Positions 1 to 10,309 are shown, numbered from the stretch's first letter. The stretch: DNA of 64,000 nucleotides from Diphasiastrum complanatum (GCA_029204225.1 CM055103.1:40835368-40899367), one strand, 5' to 3'. The notes: generated by a model from the letters alone, not told the origin. A program made the numbers and translations.

Positions 1-1417
1 GGCATTCTGCTAAGGGCATCTGCTACTGTATTGAATTTCCCCCGTCTATATCTGATAGACATATCAAACTCTTGCATCAACTTTGCCCAACAAGCTTCCG
101 ACCTCTAAGCTCAGGTTGATTGCAAAGGTATCTGAGACTTTCATGGTCTGTCAGGACTTCAAAGTTGGCACCATACAAATAATGCCTCCAAGTCTTAAGG
201 GCATGGACTATAGAAAAGAGTTCCTTTTCATAGGCACTATACCTAGTCTGAGCTGGCTCGAGTTTTTTACTCTCGAACGCAACTGGTCGTCTACTCTGAG
301 TTAGCACAACACCTACTGCAAAGTCGCTAGCATCTGTTTCGACCACAAATGGCTGATTGGGGTCGACGACTTTTAAACTAGTGGTGTAGCTAAGGCTGTT
401 TTGAGAGCATCAAAGCTCTCCTACTGTGCGGACTCCCAAATGAACTCCTTTCCCTTCCCCTTAAGAAGATTTTGTCATGGGAACTGCTATTTGAGCATAT
501 TCCTTGACAAATCGTCTGTAATATCCCGCCAAAACAAGAAAGATCTGAAGTTCCAAAATATTATGAGGTCTCAGCAAACTGAGTATGGCTTTAACCTTAT
601 TCGGGTCCATTTTAATCTCATCTGACGAGATAATGTGACCCAAATATGCTACTTCTTCAACGAAGAATTCACACTTGGATTGTTTAGCATAAAGCTTATG
701 CTTTTTGAGCAGTCGAAACACCTTTCCGAGGTGTTTTAGATGCTCCTTCCTTGTTTTGCTGTAGACGAGAATGTCATCTAAAAATACGACTACAAACTTA
801 CCCAAGTATGGTCTTAGGACACTGTTCCTCAAGGTCATAAAGGTAGCTGGAGCATTTGTGAGCCCAAATGGCATCACCTTAAACTCATAATGACCGTGAC
901 GAGTCCTAAAAGCTGTTTTCGTGACATCTTCCGACTTTATACGGATCTGATGATATCCCTATCTGAGGTCTATTTTACAGAAAAACTTGTCCCTGTCGAG
1001 TTGATCAAACAACTCGTCTGCCCGAGGCATAGGATATTTATTCTTAATTGTGACTTTATTGAGGGCTCTGTAATCTACGCAAAGACGCATAGACCCCTCT
1101 TTCTTTTTCACCAAAAGGACTGGTGAGGCCCATGGTGAACTACTACTGGTCTGAATTTGGCCTTTCCCAAGATAATCTGTTAACTGCCTAGTTATTTCTT
1201 CATCCTTTGTTCGGCTGACTTGATACGGAGGTTTAGAAACAGGTGCTGTACCTGCTACTAGGTTTATTACATGATCTACCTCTCTGCTAGGTGGCAAACC
1301 ATGTGGCAAATCTTCAGAAAAAACATCTTTAAATTTAGACAATAAAGTTTCTAATTTACTAATTTTCTTGCTGAATAGAACTGGAAATAGAAACTTCAGG
1401 AATAAACTGAAAGTCAC
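1..1417 (-). pseudogene. Copy B pol: reverse transcriptase and RNase H, broken
   Basis: On the minus strand 1417-959 encodes the RT fingers (motif [20 protein letters not shown]). 877-461 encodes palm and thumb with the catalytic [10 protein letters not shown]. 346-77 encodes RNase H starting ETDASDFAVG and containing the TDHESLRYL motif. In an active gypsy element this is one polyprotein converting RNA to cDNA. Here at least two frame breaks (near 880-960 and 350-460) separate the blocks, so it cannot make one protein. Copy A (3342-5188) carries the same domains on the other strand. Confidence 0.9.
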
Positions 1418-1547
1418 ATAAGAATACCTGATGGTCTTCGTCTCCGATTAGCTGACAGAGCTCTGAACTGCAGACCATAGGACTGTTGGGAACATCATGC
1501 TCCCCATGCAACTGGATCTCTCAGCGTTTATGCTGAAAGCTGAGGGT

Positions 1548-1552
1548 GTTCT
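1548..1552. repeat. Target-site duplication GTTCT, left
   Basis: GTTCT directly precedes the TG of the copy A 5' LTR and recurs at 7085-7089 directly after its 3' LTR. Removing the insert plus one GTTCT restores continuity with the homologous site in copy A, so this is a real 5-bp integration duplication. Confidence 0.95.
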
Positions 1553-1910
1553 TGTTACGAGCTCGTAACCAGTGCCGAACCCTAGAGAACACAGATAGGT
1601 CAGATGCCACAGTCAGGGTCATGTCCAGCGTACATGACCAACAGGGCAAGACAATGTGAGTAGTGTGCCCCAGCACGGTCCATAGCCATGGCGGGCCTAA
1701 CACAGCCTAGGGACCCTGTCAGCAAGATAGGGCCCCCAGTTGGGTCCCGACGTGCAGTCGGCCACGTCAGTGACACGTGGCCAACACTTGGCAGTAGCAT
1801 GCTACCAGTCCTCACACTGGGCTAGGAGGGGCTTACTCTATATCAGGGAGTAGGCAAGGTTGGGTGGATTAGTGAGTGTTTGCCCTACTGTGGTGTTAGG
1901 ATCAATAACA
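1553..1910 (+). repeat. 5' LTR of copy A
   Basis: 358 bp, beginning TGTTACGAGCTCGTAACC (itself a near-palindrome) and ending ATAACA. It matches 6727-7084 with about 15 substitutions and no indels by my count (roughly 4%). A TATA-like TCTATATC lies at 1837-1844 and could serve the LTR promoter. A related LTR of copy B lies at 9631-9987 on the other strand. Confidence 0.95.
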
Positions 1911-1911
1911 C

Positions 1912-1929
1912 TGGTATCAGGGCCATCTC
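1912..1929 (+). other. Primer-binding site of copy A (tRNA-iMet type)
   Basis: TGGTATCAGGGCCATCTC starts one base after the LTR. It matches the plant initiator-Met primer site TGGTATCAGAGC with one change. The equivalent in copy B (minus, 9629-9612) reads TGATATCAGAGCC. Confidence 0.85.
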
Positions 1930-2020
1930 CATCCTAGGGAGTTTAGTAGCAGTAGTAGAGAAAGCTATCAGAAGGCAGGAAAGATTTCTCAGATTCTCAG
2001 GAAAGAATTGAGGAGGAAAA

Positions 2021-2690
2021 TCGCTGTAGGAACAGCTTTCAAATCCGCTATAGGAACAGCTTTCAAATCCTTGAAATTTGCTGGGAATTTACAGTTGTTT
2101 GAGGCACAATCCCTTGTACAGGCTCAGCGCTGAAAAATCAGGGATTTACCCTTGATTTTTATGTATCAATTGTGGATTTTTGAGCAAATTCTAAATAGAG
2201 AACGTGGAGCAGGTCCAGCGCTGCCAAATTGGGTGGAAACTTCGATTTTGGAGTGAAATTTTCCGGAATTTGGAGCGGATCTGAGACAGAATCTTGGGTG
2301 CAGGTCCAGCGCTGAAGGTGTTGCTAGAAAATCAGATTTTGAGAGGGATTTTGGGTCTCAAAGTAAGCAAAAATGAGTAGCAACATTCCTGGTCAGGCAG
2401 CGAGGGCAGCCAGTAGCCCCAAATTGGAGGTTTAAATATTTTTTTGAGCCTTCACACCTGTTTTTCAGATCAGAAACCTCAGATAGAATTTCAGTCAGAT
2501 CAGTGAGCAGTTCCCTCTATAAATTCAGAAATCCAGAGCACATTTTGTGCTTCAAACCTGAGTCTTTTGGAGCAGCAGACCCACAGCTCAATCAGCGAGG
2601 GTGGTCAGAGGTTCAAATCAGATTTTATCCTACAAATTCTAGTTTTGAATTCTGATTTTTCCGGACAGCAGGTCTGAAATTTGCAGTAAA
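2021..2690 (+). repeat. Leader with ~91-bp periodic units, copy A
   Basis: Between primer site and gag, CAGCGCTG recurs at 2125, 2216 and 2307, then CAGCGAG at 2398, CAGTGAG at 2501 and CAGCGAG at 2593: spacings 91, 91, 91, 103, 92. Two units end in GCAGGTC and several contain AATCAGATTTT. The rest of each unit has diverged strongly. Just upstream, a ~25-bp direct repeat (TAGGAACAGCTTTCAAATCC) occurs twice at 2021-2069. No long ORF crosses the region. Copy B shows the same spacing. Function unknown; an RNA dimerisation or packaging role is conceivable. Confidence 0.7.
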
Positions 2691-2868
2691 AGAGCTGAGA
2701 GGGCTTTTCTTGATATTTTCTCTGGAAGTACAGTCCATAGAAACAGCTAAGTTTTCTTTCCCTCCTTTGTACAGCTAAGTCATCTTTCCTTTCCCTTGTA
2801 CAGTTGTAAATTAGTCTTTTAGACTTTTTTCCTTCAGAAGTTAAGGTAGCTCTCTTTCAGTTCCGAAG

Positions 2869-3420
2869 ATGACCACTCCTCAGGGACCTGATCAACCCCA
2901 GGAGAGAGGCTTCGACGAACTTGAAACAGAAGCCTTGGCTTACAGAAAAGGGAAGGAACCCATGGAAGTGGAAGAACAGGAACAGTTTGCCGAAGAACTC
3001 GACGAACTGGTTACCAAGGAGCAGTTTCTCCAATTGGTAACAGAAGTGGATGAACTGAAGTTGGCATTAGCCAATTTCAAGTCCAGTGTGGACGACTCGT
3101 TCGCTGAACTCAAAAACTTGATTTTGAGTTCCGCGAAAGGAAGCCTTCCCTCCACTTCTCAGTTATCCCCTTCTCCACTTCCATCAGTTTTGGGTGAGAC
3201 TTTACGGTCTCACCCAGTGTTTTTAAAGATTTAAAACCTCCTACTTTTAATGGGGAAGAGAAGGATAGAAATGCAGATATTCTACATACCTTCCTCAGCA
3301 AATGGAAGAACATTCATGCTCTTAAACAGACCCCTGACCATTTGCAAGCTATTGAGGCCAGTCTTTCCTTAGGGCCTATAGCCTATAAGTGGTGGTTAAA
3401 TCTCCAAGAGACTGGGCAGA
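2869..3420 (+). pseudogene. Copy A gag, N-terminal part only
   Basis: Starts MTTPQGPDQPQERGFDELET, an acidic N-terminus matching copy B gag (8655). It is open to 3234, then shifts frame. The capsid core follows to [13 protein letters not shown] at about 3420, where the sequence jumps directly to the protease C-terminus. Gag forms the particle shell in this family. The rest of capsid, the zinc knuckle and the protease active site are missing, so the product would be non-functional. Confidence 0.85.
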
Positions 3421-5188
3421 CTCAAGGGTACCAAGATGAAATAAACTTTCAGATAATGCACTTGGATCGAACAGATATTGTTCTCGGGAGAGATTGGCTC
3501 TACAGTTTAGGACCTTCCCTCCACAGAAACTATCAGGAGAACACCCTCAGCTTTCAGCATAAAGGCCGAGAGATCCAGTTGCATGGGGAGCATAATGTTC
3601 CCAACAGTCCTATGGTCTGCAGTTCAGAGCTCTGTCAGCTAATCGGAGACGAAGACCATCAGGTATTCTTATGTGACTTTCAGTTTATTCCTGAAGTTTC
3701 TATTTCCAGTTCTATTCAGCAAAAAATTAGTAAATTAGAAACTTTATTGTCTAAATTTAAAGATGTTTTTCCTGAAGATTTGCCACATGGTTTACCACCT
3801 AGCAGAGAGGTAGATCATGTAATAAACCTAGTACTAGGTAGAGCACCTGTTTCTAAACCTCCATATCGGGTCAGCCGAACAGAGGATGAAGAAATAACTA
3901 GGCAGTTAACAGATTATCTTGGGAAAGGCCAAATTCAGATCAGTAGTTCACCATGGGCCTCACTAGTCCTATTGGTGAAAAAGAAAGAGGGGTCTATGCG
4001 TCTTTGCGTAGATTACAGAGCCCTCAATAAAGTCACAATTAAGAATAAATACCCTATGCCTCGGGCAGACGAGTTGTTTGAACAGCTCGACGGGGCTAAG
4101 TTTTTCAGCAAAATAGACCTCAGATCGGGATATCATCAACTCCGTATAAAATCGGAAGATGTCTCGAAAACTGCTTTTAGGACTCGTCACGGTCATTATG
4201 AGTTTAAGGTGATGCCATTTGGGCTCACAAATGCTCCAGCTACCTTTATGACCTTGATGAACAGTGTCCTCAGACCATACTTGGGTAAGTTTGTAGTCAT
4301 ATTTTTAGATGACATCCTCGTTTACAGCAAAATGAGGAAGGAGCATCTAAAACACCTCAGAAAGGTGTTTCGACTGCTCAGAAAGCATAAGCTCTACGCT
4401 AAACAATCCAAGTGTGAATTCTTCGTTGAAGAAGTAGCATATTTGGGTCACATTATCTCTTCAGATGGGATTAAGATGGACCCAAATAAGGTTAAAGCCA
4501 TACTCAGTTGGCTGAGACATCAGAATATCTTGGAACTTCAGATCTTTCTTGGTCTGGCGGGATATTACAGACGATTTGTCAAGGAATATGCTCAGATAGC
4601 AGTTCCTATGACAAATCTCCTTAAGGGGAAGGGAAAGGAGTTCATTTGGGAGTCCGCACAGCAGAGAGCTTTGATGCTCTCAAAACAGCCTTAGCTATAG
4701 CACCAGTTTTAAAAGTCGTCGACCCCTATAAGGAAAAAAAATTTGTGATCAAAACAGATGCTAGCGACTTTGCAGTAGGTGCTGTGCTAACTCAAGATGG
4801 TCGACCAGTTGCGTTCGAGAGTAAAAAGCTCGAGCCAGCTCAGACTAGGTACGGTGCCTATGAAAAGGAACTCTTTTCTATAGTCCATGCCCTTAAGACT
4901 TGGAGGCATTATTTGTATGGTGCCAACTTTGAGGTCCTGACAGACCATGAGAGTCTCAGATACCTTTGCAATCAACCTGAGCTTAGAGGTCAGAAAGCTC
5001 GTTGGGCAGAGTTGATGCAAGAGTTTGACATGTCTATCAGATATAGACGTGGAAAATTCAATACAGTAGCAGATGCCCTTAGCAGAATGCCTATGATAAA
5101 CAAGCTGAGTTTTACTCAGATTCGTAATGATTTACTCGAGTCCTTGAGAGGGAAATGCCAGCATGATGCATTCTTCTCTACTATCTGA
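3421..5188 (+). pseudogene. Copy A pol: protease remnant, RT, RNase H
   Basis: The frame open from 3342 to 4694 runs from the gag scrap through the protease tail ([16 protein letters not shown]) into a nearly full RT with [22 protein letters not shown] and [11 protein letters not shown] frameshift around 4650-4690 moves RNase H to another frame (KTDASDFAVGAVL; TDHESLRYL; ends about 5188). The RT catalytic aspartates are intact, but the polyprotein is interrupted and the protease lacks its catalytic Asp. It belongs to the same family as copy B pol. Confidence 0.9.
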
Positions 5189-5353
5189 AACTCAGTCCAG
5201 AGCAGACAGTTACAGACTCCAGAACCAGTTCCCGGGGCTGGTGTCAGTTCATCCAAGAATACGGCAGCTTCCGTTGAGGATGATGATGAGTCCGAGTATA
5301 CGTCGTCAGATGACGTTGAGGATTCTGAGCCTGTATTACCCAAGCAAACCCCA

Positions 5354-6655
5354 GTGGTTGAGGGTCAGTTGACTCAAGGATTCAAATGGAAACAATATTC
5401 CATTCAGGATGAGTACTTGCTCTATAGAGATAGAGTATGTGTCCCCAATTCAGAGGATTATAGGCAGCAGGTCCTATATGAATGTCATGACAATCCTAGT
5501 GCGAGACACCTAGGCATACAGAAGACCTATGAGCTTCTTCGTAGGCAATTTTTCTGGCCCAGTATCGCCAGAAATGTCAAGTAAATAAAGCAGAGCGTTT
5601 AAAAGCAGGAGGGTTGTTGCATCCCTTAGAAATACTAGCTGGTAAATGGGAGAGTATCTCCATGGATTTTATAGTAGGCCTGCCTAAAACCCAAAAGGGT
5701 AATGACGCTATATGGGTCACAGTTGACCGTCTGACCAAAATGGCTCATTTCATTCCGACCAAAACAACCGTTAGAGCTTCAGAGTTAGCAAGGTTGTTTT
5801 TTAGACGGGCTATTTAAATTGTACGGTCTACCTTCCGTCATAGTCAGCGACCGGGACAGTAAGTTTACTGGAAATTTTTGGAGGGCAGTATTCCATCATC
5901 TCCATACTAAACTTAATATGATTACCACCGACCATCCACAGACGGACGGTCAAACAAAAAGGGTAAATCAAGTGCTGGAGGATATGCTTCGTGCATACGT
6001 CAGCAAGAAGCAGACTAATTGGAAGGAGTATCTCTCGATATTAGAGTTTGCTTATAACATTACCAAACATTCAGCTACGGGATACAGCCTATTTATGCTG
6101 ATGTACGGTTTTCAGCCACGCTCACCCACAGCTGTAGGGTTTAAACAAGAAAAAGTTGAAGCAACCAGAAACTTTTTAGAGGACCTAAACCAGATGATAG
6201 AACATGCTAAGCGTAGCATTAGGCAGTCCCAGGATCGAGCCAAGCATTATGTAGATCCACACAGACGGGATGTGCAGTTCTCCACTGGTGAGAAAGTCTA
6301 CTTGAGAGTCCCAGTTGACTCTAAAACCCTCAAATCAGGAGTGTGTGCTAAGTTGTCTCCAAGGTATTGTGGTCCCTTTACCATCAGTAGGAGACTAGGC
6401 GAGGTCACCTATGAACTCCCACACAGCAGTAAGGTTTTTCCAGTCTTTCATGTAAGTCAGTTACGAAAAGCCTTAACCAGATCAGACAATCTGGTCGGGG
6501 ACAATGTTCTAGTTCTCCCATTGGATCCTCAACAACCTCCACATGAACCAGAGGAGATTCTTGATAGTAGAGAGACGCAGACTCGTCATACTCTATACTG
6601 AGAATATCTGGTTAAGTGGAATGATCAGCCTGTTGAGAATGCCACTTGGTGAAGA
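5354..6655 (+). pseudogene. Copy A integrase with C-terminal chromodomain
   Basis: 5354-5584 encodes the start of the zinc-binding domain (HLGIQKTYELLRRQFFWP), but the CxxC half is deleted near 5580. 5614-5817 holds the first catalytic Asp (ISMDFIVGLPKT). From 5819 the frame carries the second Asp (VSDRDSKFTG) and the region where the family has DGQTE, here DGQTK: the catalytic Glu is Lys. The C-terminus has the gypsy GPF/Y-type block, then a chromodomain (about 6550-6655: EILDSRE...EYLVKWNDQP) broken by a TGA at 6599. Chromodomains steer chromoviruses to modified histones. Confidence 0.88.
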
Positions 6656-6713
6656 GGCAGCGTCCTTCGCAGGATTTTTCCAGAATTTGTCTTACAGGAC
6701 CAAGACGGTTCTT

Positions 6714-6726
6714 AAGGGGGAGGGAG
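6714..6726 (+). other. Polypurine tract of copy A
   Basis: AAGGGGGAGGGAG directly precedes the 3' LTR, where the plus-strand primer is made during reverse transcription. Confidence 0.85.
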
Positions 6727-7084
6727 TGTTACGAGCTCGTAACCAGTGCCGAACCCTAGAGAACACAGATAGGTCAGATGCCACAGTCAGGGTCGTGTCC
6801 AGCGTACATGACCAACAGGGCAAGACAGTGTGAGTAGTGTGCCCCAGCACGGTCCATAGCCATGGCTTTCCTAACACAGCCTAGGGACCCTGTCAGCAGG
6901 ATAGGGCCCTCAGTTGGGTCCCGAGATGTTGTCGGCCACGTCAGTGACACGTGGCCGACACTTGGCAGTAGCATGCTACCAGTCCTCACACTGGGCTAGG
7001 AGGGGCTTACTCTATATCAGGGAGTAGGCAAGGTTGGGTGGATCAGTGAGTGTTTGCCCTACTGTGGTGTTAGGATCTATTACA
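6727..7084 (+). repeat. 3' LTR of copy A
   Basis: 358 bp, TGTTACGAG...TTACA, partner of 1553-1910. Several of the ~15 differences are clustered (GCGGGC versus GCTTTC, and ACGTGCA versus AGATGTT), which suggests local conversion as well as point mutation. Confidence 0.95.
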
Positions 7085-7089
7085 GTTCT
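7085..7089. repeat. Target-site duplication GTTCT, right
   Basis: Second copy of the 5-bp duplication flanking copy A; see 1548-1552. Confidence 0.95.
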
Positions 7090-7825
7090 CCTGATAGTTT
7101 CTATGGAGGGAAGGTCCTAAACCGTAGAGCCAATCTCTCCCGAGAACAATGTCTGTGCGATCCAAGTGCATTATCTGAAAGTTTATTTCATCTTGGTACC
7201 CCTGAATACCAATATTCAAGTTACTTACCATAGTTTCCCAGATTTTCTCATCTTCACCCTTAGCTAATGAAACTATGTACCTATGCTGACTAGGTACTTC
7301 TGGAAGTTTAAGCTTTTTAACCAGGGTGTAGTTGATGAAATTATGGGTTGCCCCATCATCAACCATAACTCTTACTGACTGGTTACCAACTTTCCCTTGC
7401 ATACGTACTAGGTCATGCGGCCCAAAGCTGAAGGGTCTCGCTAGCATTGCAGAGGTCACCTGGCAACAGTGTTCATGATTTTCATGATACACTTTGATCT
7501 CGGAAGCTGCCGAGTCACTGGGGAAACTTACAGTCTGAACAAGATGAACTTGTTTCTTATCTCTTTTATCTTTTTTAGTGAAAGGCCCCTTGGGACACTT
7601 TCTGACTGTGTGTCCGTTGCCCATACACACAAAGCACAAACGTTCTTGTCTGGCTTTCTCAAAATCTTTTGGTTTTAAGGGTTGTATGAGTGAAGGGCGT
7701 TTCTGAGGAGCTTCACTTTTAAATTTATCTTCTTTCTTTCTTTTTACGAATTTCTTTTTAAATTGAAAGTCTTTCTGAGGAGGCTGCTCAGAAAGGGGCT
7801 TTTGTCTTGCCCTCTTCCTACCCAC
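7085..7825 (-). pseudogene. Copy B gag C-terminus (zinc knuckle) and aspartic protease
   Basis: Reads MGRKRARQKP from 7825. A lysine-rich stretch (about residues 20-60) is followed by a CX2CX4HX4C zinc knuckle at residues 64-77 (CFVCMGNGHTVRKC), the RNA-binding nucleocapsid motif. About 80 residues later the retropepsin-like active site VDDGATHNF appears (about residues 155-163; families usually have D-S/T-G), then LGRDWLYGLGPSLH. The frame opens upstream of this Met, continuous with gag except for a shift near 7905. The 3' end is cut by copy A. Confidence 0.88.
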
Positions 7826-7893
7826 TGAATCATCATAGATTTGAGCATATCTGAGAGCTTGCTCTAGGGTAGTGGGCGAGTTTCTCTGGACCT

Positions 7894-8655
7894 CTACTTT
7901 ATATTCATCTTTGAGGCCATGACTTTTTGATAGTCATCCATATTTTTAATCTTTAAAATTGCCTCTCGATACTGCGGGATATTTTGGATTAGGGACTTGT
8001 CCATTACTGTTTTCTCCCAGGCTTCCCAGGCTCTATCAAGTTCATTTTTTGGTAGGAATCCTCTTAGGAAAGCCTCTTCAAAGGCTTTCCATGACCGGGG
8101 AGTCTGCCCAGTCTCTCGGAGATTTAACCACCACTTATAGGCCATGGGCCCTAAGGAAAGACTGGCCTCAATTGCTTGCAAATGGTCAGGGATCTGTTTA
8201 AGAGCATGAATGTTCTTCCATTTGCTGAGGAAGGTTTGTAGAATGTCTGCATTTCTATCCTTCTCTTCCCCATTAAAATTAGGAGGCTGTAAATCTTTAA
8301 AGACACTGGGGTGAGACCGCAAAGTCTCACCCGAAACTGATGGAAGTGGAGAAGGGGACAACTGAGAAGTGGAGGGAAGGCTTCCTTTCGCGGAACTCAA
8401 AATTAAGCCTTTGAGTTCAGCGAACGAGTCGTCCACACTGGACTTGAAATTGGCTAATGCCAACTTCAGTTCATCCACCTCTGTTACCAAATGGAGGAAC
8501 TGCTCCTTGGCAACCAATTCGTCGAGTTCTTCGGCGAATTGTTCCTGTTCTTCAACTTCCATGGGTTCTTTCCCCTTACTGAAAGCCAAGGCTTCTGTTT
8601 CAAGTTCGTCGATGCCTCTCTCCGGGGGTTTATCAGGTCCCTGAGGAGTGGTCAT
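7894..8655 (-). pseudogene. Copy B gag, N-terminal and capsid part
   Basis: 253 codons from ATG 8655 (MTTPQGPDKPPERGIDELET). The N-terminus is acidic with a heptad-like stretch (about 40-90), and a capsid-like core with KWWLNLRETGQTPRSW and LDRAWEAWEKTV follows. It stops at 7894 after a single-base shift near 7905; the downstream frame then carries the expected continuation into the zinc-knuckle region, so the original gag was longer. No splice signals are needed. Confidence 0.88.
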
Positions 8656-9630
8656 TTTCAGAACTGAAAGAGAGGTACCTTAACTTCTAACTGGAAATAA
8701 GAAAAAAGATTGACTAAACTGGAAAAACGAAAGTAGAATACTTAGCTCTTTCTTAGGACTGTACTTCCAGAGAGAAAAGCAAGAAACCCCCCTCAGTTCT
8801 TCCGCAGCCGTCCAATCTGTCTTCTCACACTGCATACAACCAAGTGAAGGTGATCTGGAAAATTGGTAAATGATATTGGGAAAACCCCTTCTAATGGAGT
8901 TTGGATGTACTGCTTCCAAAAATCAGATTTGCCCGTTCGAAAGTGCAACAAATTTCCAGCTAATTAGTCCTGCACTCTCGCTGGTTGAACTGTGGGTTTA
9001 CTATTCCCAAAAGCCAGAATTTCAGGTCCAAAATCGCAAGGAAATCAGATTTGTATTACTACTTACCCTCGCTGTCAAATTGGTAGTCCTGTCCCTGAAA
9101 CTCCTGCTCTAAAAACGGGTTGGAAAGCCCAAAAAATACAAATATTTTCTGATCTCGATGGCTCCCTGCCCTCGCTGGCTGGACAGTGACCTGATTGCTC
9201 CAAAGAATTGGAAATTGGGCCCCAAATCTCCTGAGAAATTCTGATCTGCACTAAGGAAACCCCTCGCTGATGAATCTAGTAACTTGCAACAAAAACCTCC
9301 CCAAAAAATTCTGAAATTCCAAGGACAAATCTGCAAATTTATGGATATCTGGCCAGCGCTGGACTTCCTTCTAGTTTTACCTCTAAAATCCACGTATAAG
9401 CAAAGGATTCAATGCTGCAAGTACAGCGATGGATCTGTACTAGAAGTCTGACTCAGATTCTTCAAAAAACACAAGTAGTTCTACTGCAAAGGCAGCGATG
9501 GATGGCTGTTACCACAGCGATTTCCCTCCTCTATGCCTTTCTGGGAATCTGAGAAATCTTTCCTATCTTCTGATAGCTTTCTCTACTGCTGCTACTAAAC
9601 TCCCAAAGATGGAGATGGCTCTGATATCAG
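8656..9630 (-). repeat. Copy B leader with ~91-bp periodic units
   Basis: On the minus strand CAGCGCTG (9361) is followed by CAGCGAG at 9269, 9177, 9074 and 8983: spacings 92, 92, 103, 91. This matches the 91, 91, 103, 92 series of copy A from 2216, including the single long unit, so the array is ancestral to both copies. The primer-binding site TGATATCAGAGCCATCTC lies at 9629-9612. Confidence 0.7.
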
Positions 9631-9983
9631 TGTAATAAATCCTAACACCACAATAGGGCAAACACTAACTGATCCACCCAACCTTGCCTACTCCCTGATA
9701 TGGAGTAAGCCCCTCCTAGCCCAGTGTGAGGACTGGTAGCATGCAGCTGCCAAGTGTCGGCCACGTGTCACTGACGTGGCCGACTGCACGTCGGGACCCA
9801 ACTGGGGGCCCTGTCCTGCTGACAGGGTCCCTAGACTGTGTTAGGCCCGCCATGGCTATGGACCATGCTGGGCCACACTACTCACAGTGTCTTGCCCTGT
9901 TGGTCGTGTACGCTGGACACGACCCTGACTGTGGTATCTGACCTATCTGTGTTTCTAGGGTTCGGCACTGGTCACGAGCTCGT

Positions 9984-9987
<4 letters not shown>
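9631..9987 (-). repeat. 5' LTR of copy B
   Basis: 357 bp. On the + strand it begins TGTAATAAATCC and ends CTCGTAACA, i.e. TGTTACGAGCTCGTGACC... on minus. It is related to the copy A LTRs throughout. It abuts a (GA)n tract at 9988, so copy B integrated in or at a microsatellite. Confidence 0.93.

Positions 9988-10065
<78 letters not shown>
9988..10065. repeat. (GA)n microsatellite
   Basis: About 39 uninterrupted GA units between the copy B LTR and a LINE 3' end. Read on minus it is the (TC)n tail of that LINE. Confidence 0.97.
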
Positions 10066-10068
<3 letters not shown>

Positions 10069-10227
10069 AAGCTTTATTAATGTCTTTTCCATGCCAAAAG
10101 GCATATAAAAGGAGTACATGTCAAGTATGTGAAAACCATTGGAGCATATATAAACGTCTCCACGGAAAAACTATGCATAAGAAAATGAGTAATATAACTG
10201 TAAACTACAAACTGCCAACTGTCCATA

Positions 10228-10228
<1 letters not shown>
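10066..10228 (-). mobile_element. LINE 3'-end fragment (3' UTR only)
   Basis: On minus this ends ATTAATAAAGCTTTCTT(CT)n, as do the LINEs ending at 33190 and 32139. A hairpin ATGCC-AAAA-GGCAT (10091-10104) lies 19 bases from CTTTATTAA. The stretch AAAAGGAGTACATGTCAAGT matches the 32-kb copy. Only ~160 bp survive, with no coding part. A second (GA)n tract borders the other side. Confidence 0.7.

Positions 10229-10230
<2 letters not shown>

Positions 10231-10305
<75 letters not shown>
10231..10305. repeat. (GA)n microsatellite
   Basis: About 37 uninterrupted GA units. The right flank (CTTATTAGTCATTCG) only weakly resembles a LINE end. Confidence 0.97.

Positions 10306-10309
<4 letters not shown>

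Larger units (their letters stand above)
1..1552 (-). mobile_element. Ty3/gypsy chromovirus copy B, 3' part (cut by window edge)
   Basis: Minus-strand pol of an LTR retrotransposon. It continues the element whose 5' half lies at 7085-9987; the two halves are separated by copy A. At the break, bases up to 1552 and from 7085/7090 onward join into sequence colinear with copy A near 3525-3560. The piece holds the protease-RT linker (about 1418-1552), RT and RNase H. Integrase and the 3' LTR lie left of the window. Confidence 0.9.
1553..7084 (+). mobile_element. Ty3/gypsy chromovirus copy A, complete but defective insertion
   Basis: 5532-bp element bounded by two 358-bp LTRs (TG...CA) and a perfect GTTCT duplication. 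Order: 5' LTR, primer site, ~0.95-kb leader, gag, protease remnant, RT, RNase H, integrase, chromodomain, polypurine tract, 3' LTR. This order and the C-terminal chromodomain identify a chromovirus. It lacks ~0.9 kb from mid-gag to mid-protease relative to copy B, has several frame breaks, and has Lys at the integrase catalytic Glu. It is inserted in the opposite orientation into copy B of its own family. Confidence 0.95.
7085..9987 (-). mobile_element. Ty3/gypsy chromovirus copy B, 5' part
   Basis: Minus-strand order from the right: LTR (9987-9631), primer site, leader (9630-8656), gag, zinc knuckle, protease. It then breaks at the GTTCT site where copy A entered and resumes at 1552. It retains the gag/protease interval that copy A has lost, so it is the better guide to this family. 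Confidence 0.92.

Noticed and set aside
2125-2690. CRISPR-like array in the chromovirus leader
   Set aside because: Cores of 7-8 bases at 91-bp spacing inside a plant retrotransposon, without conserved repeats of CRISPR length or cas genes.
9988-10305. Open frames of alternating Arg-Glu across (GA)n tracts, also at 30.5, 33.1, 45.0 kb (and Ser-Leu on the other strand)
   Set aside because: They are translations of dinucleotide repeats, open in every frame.
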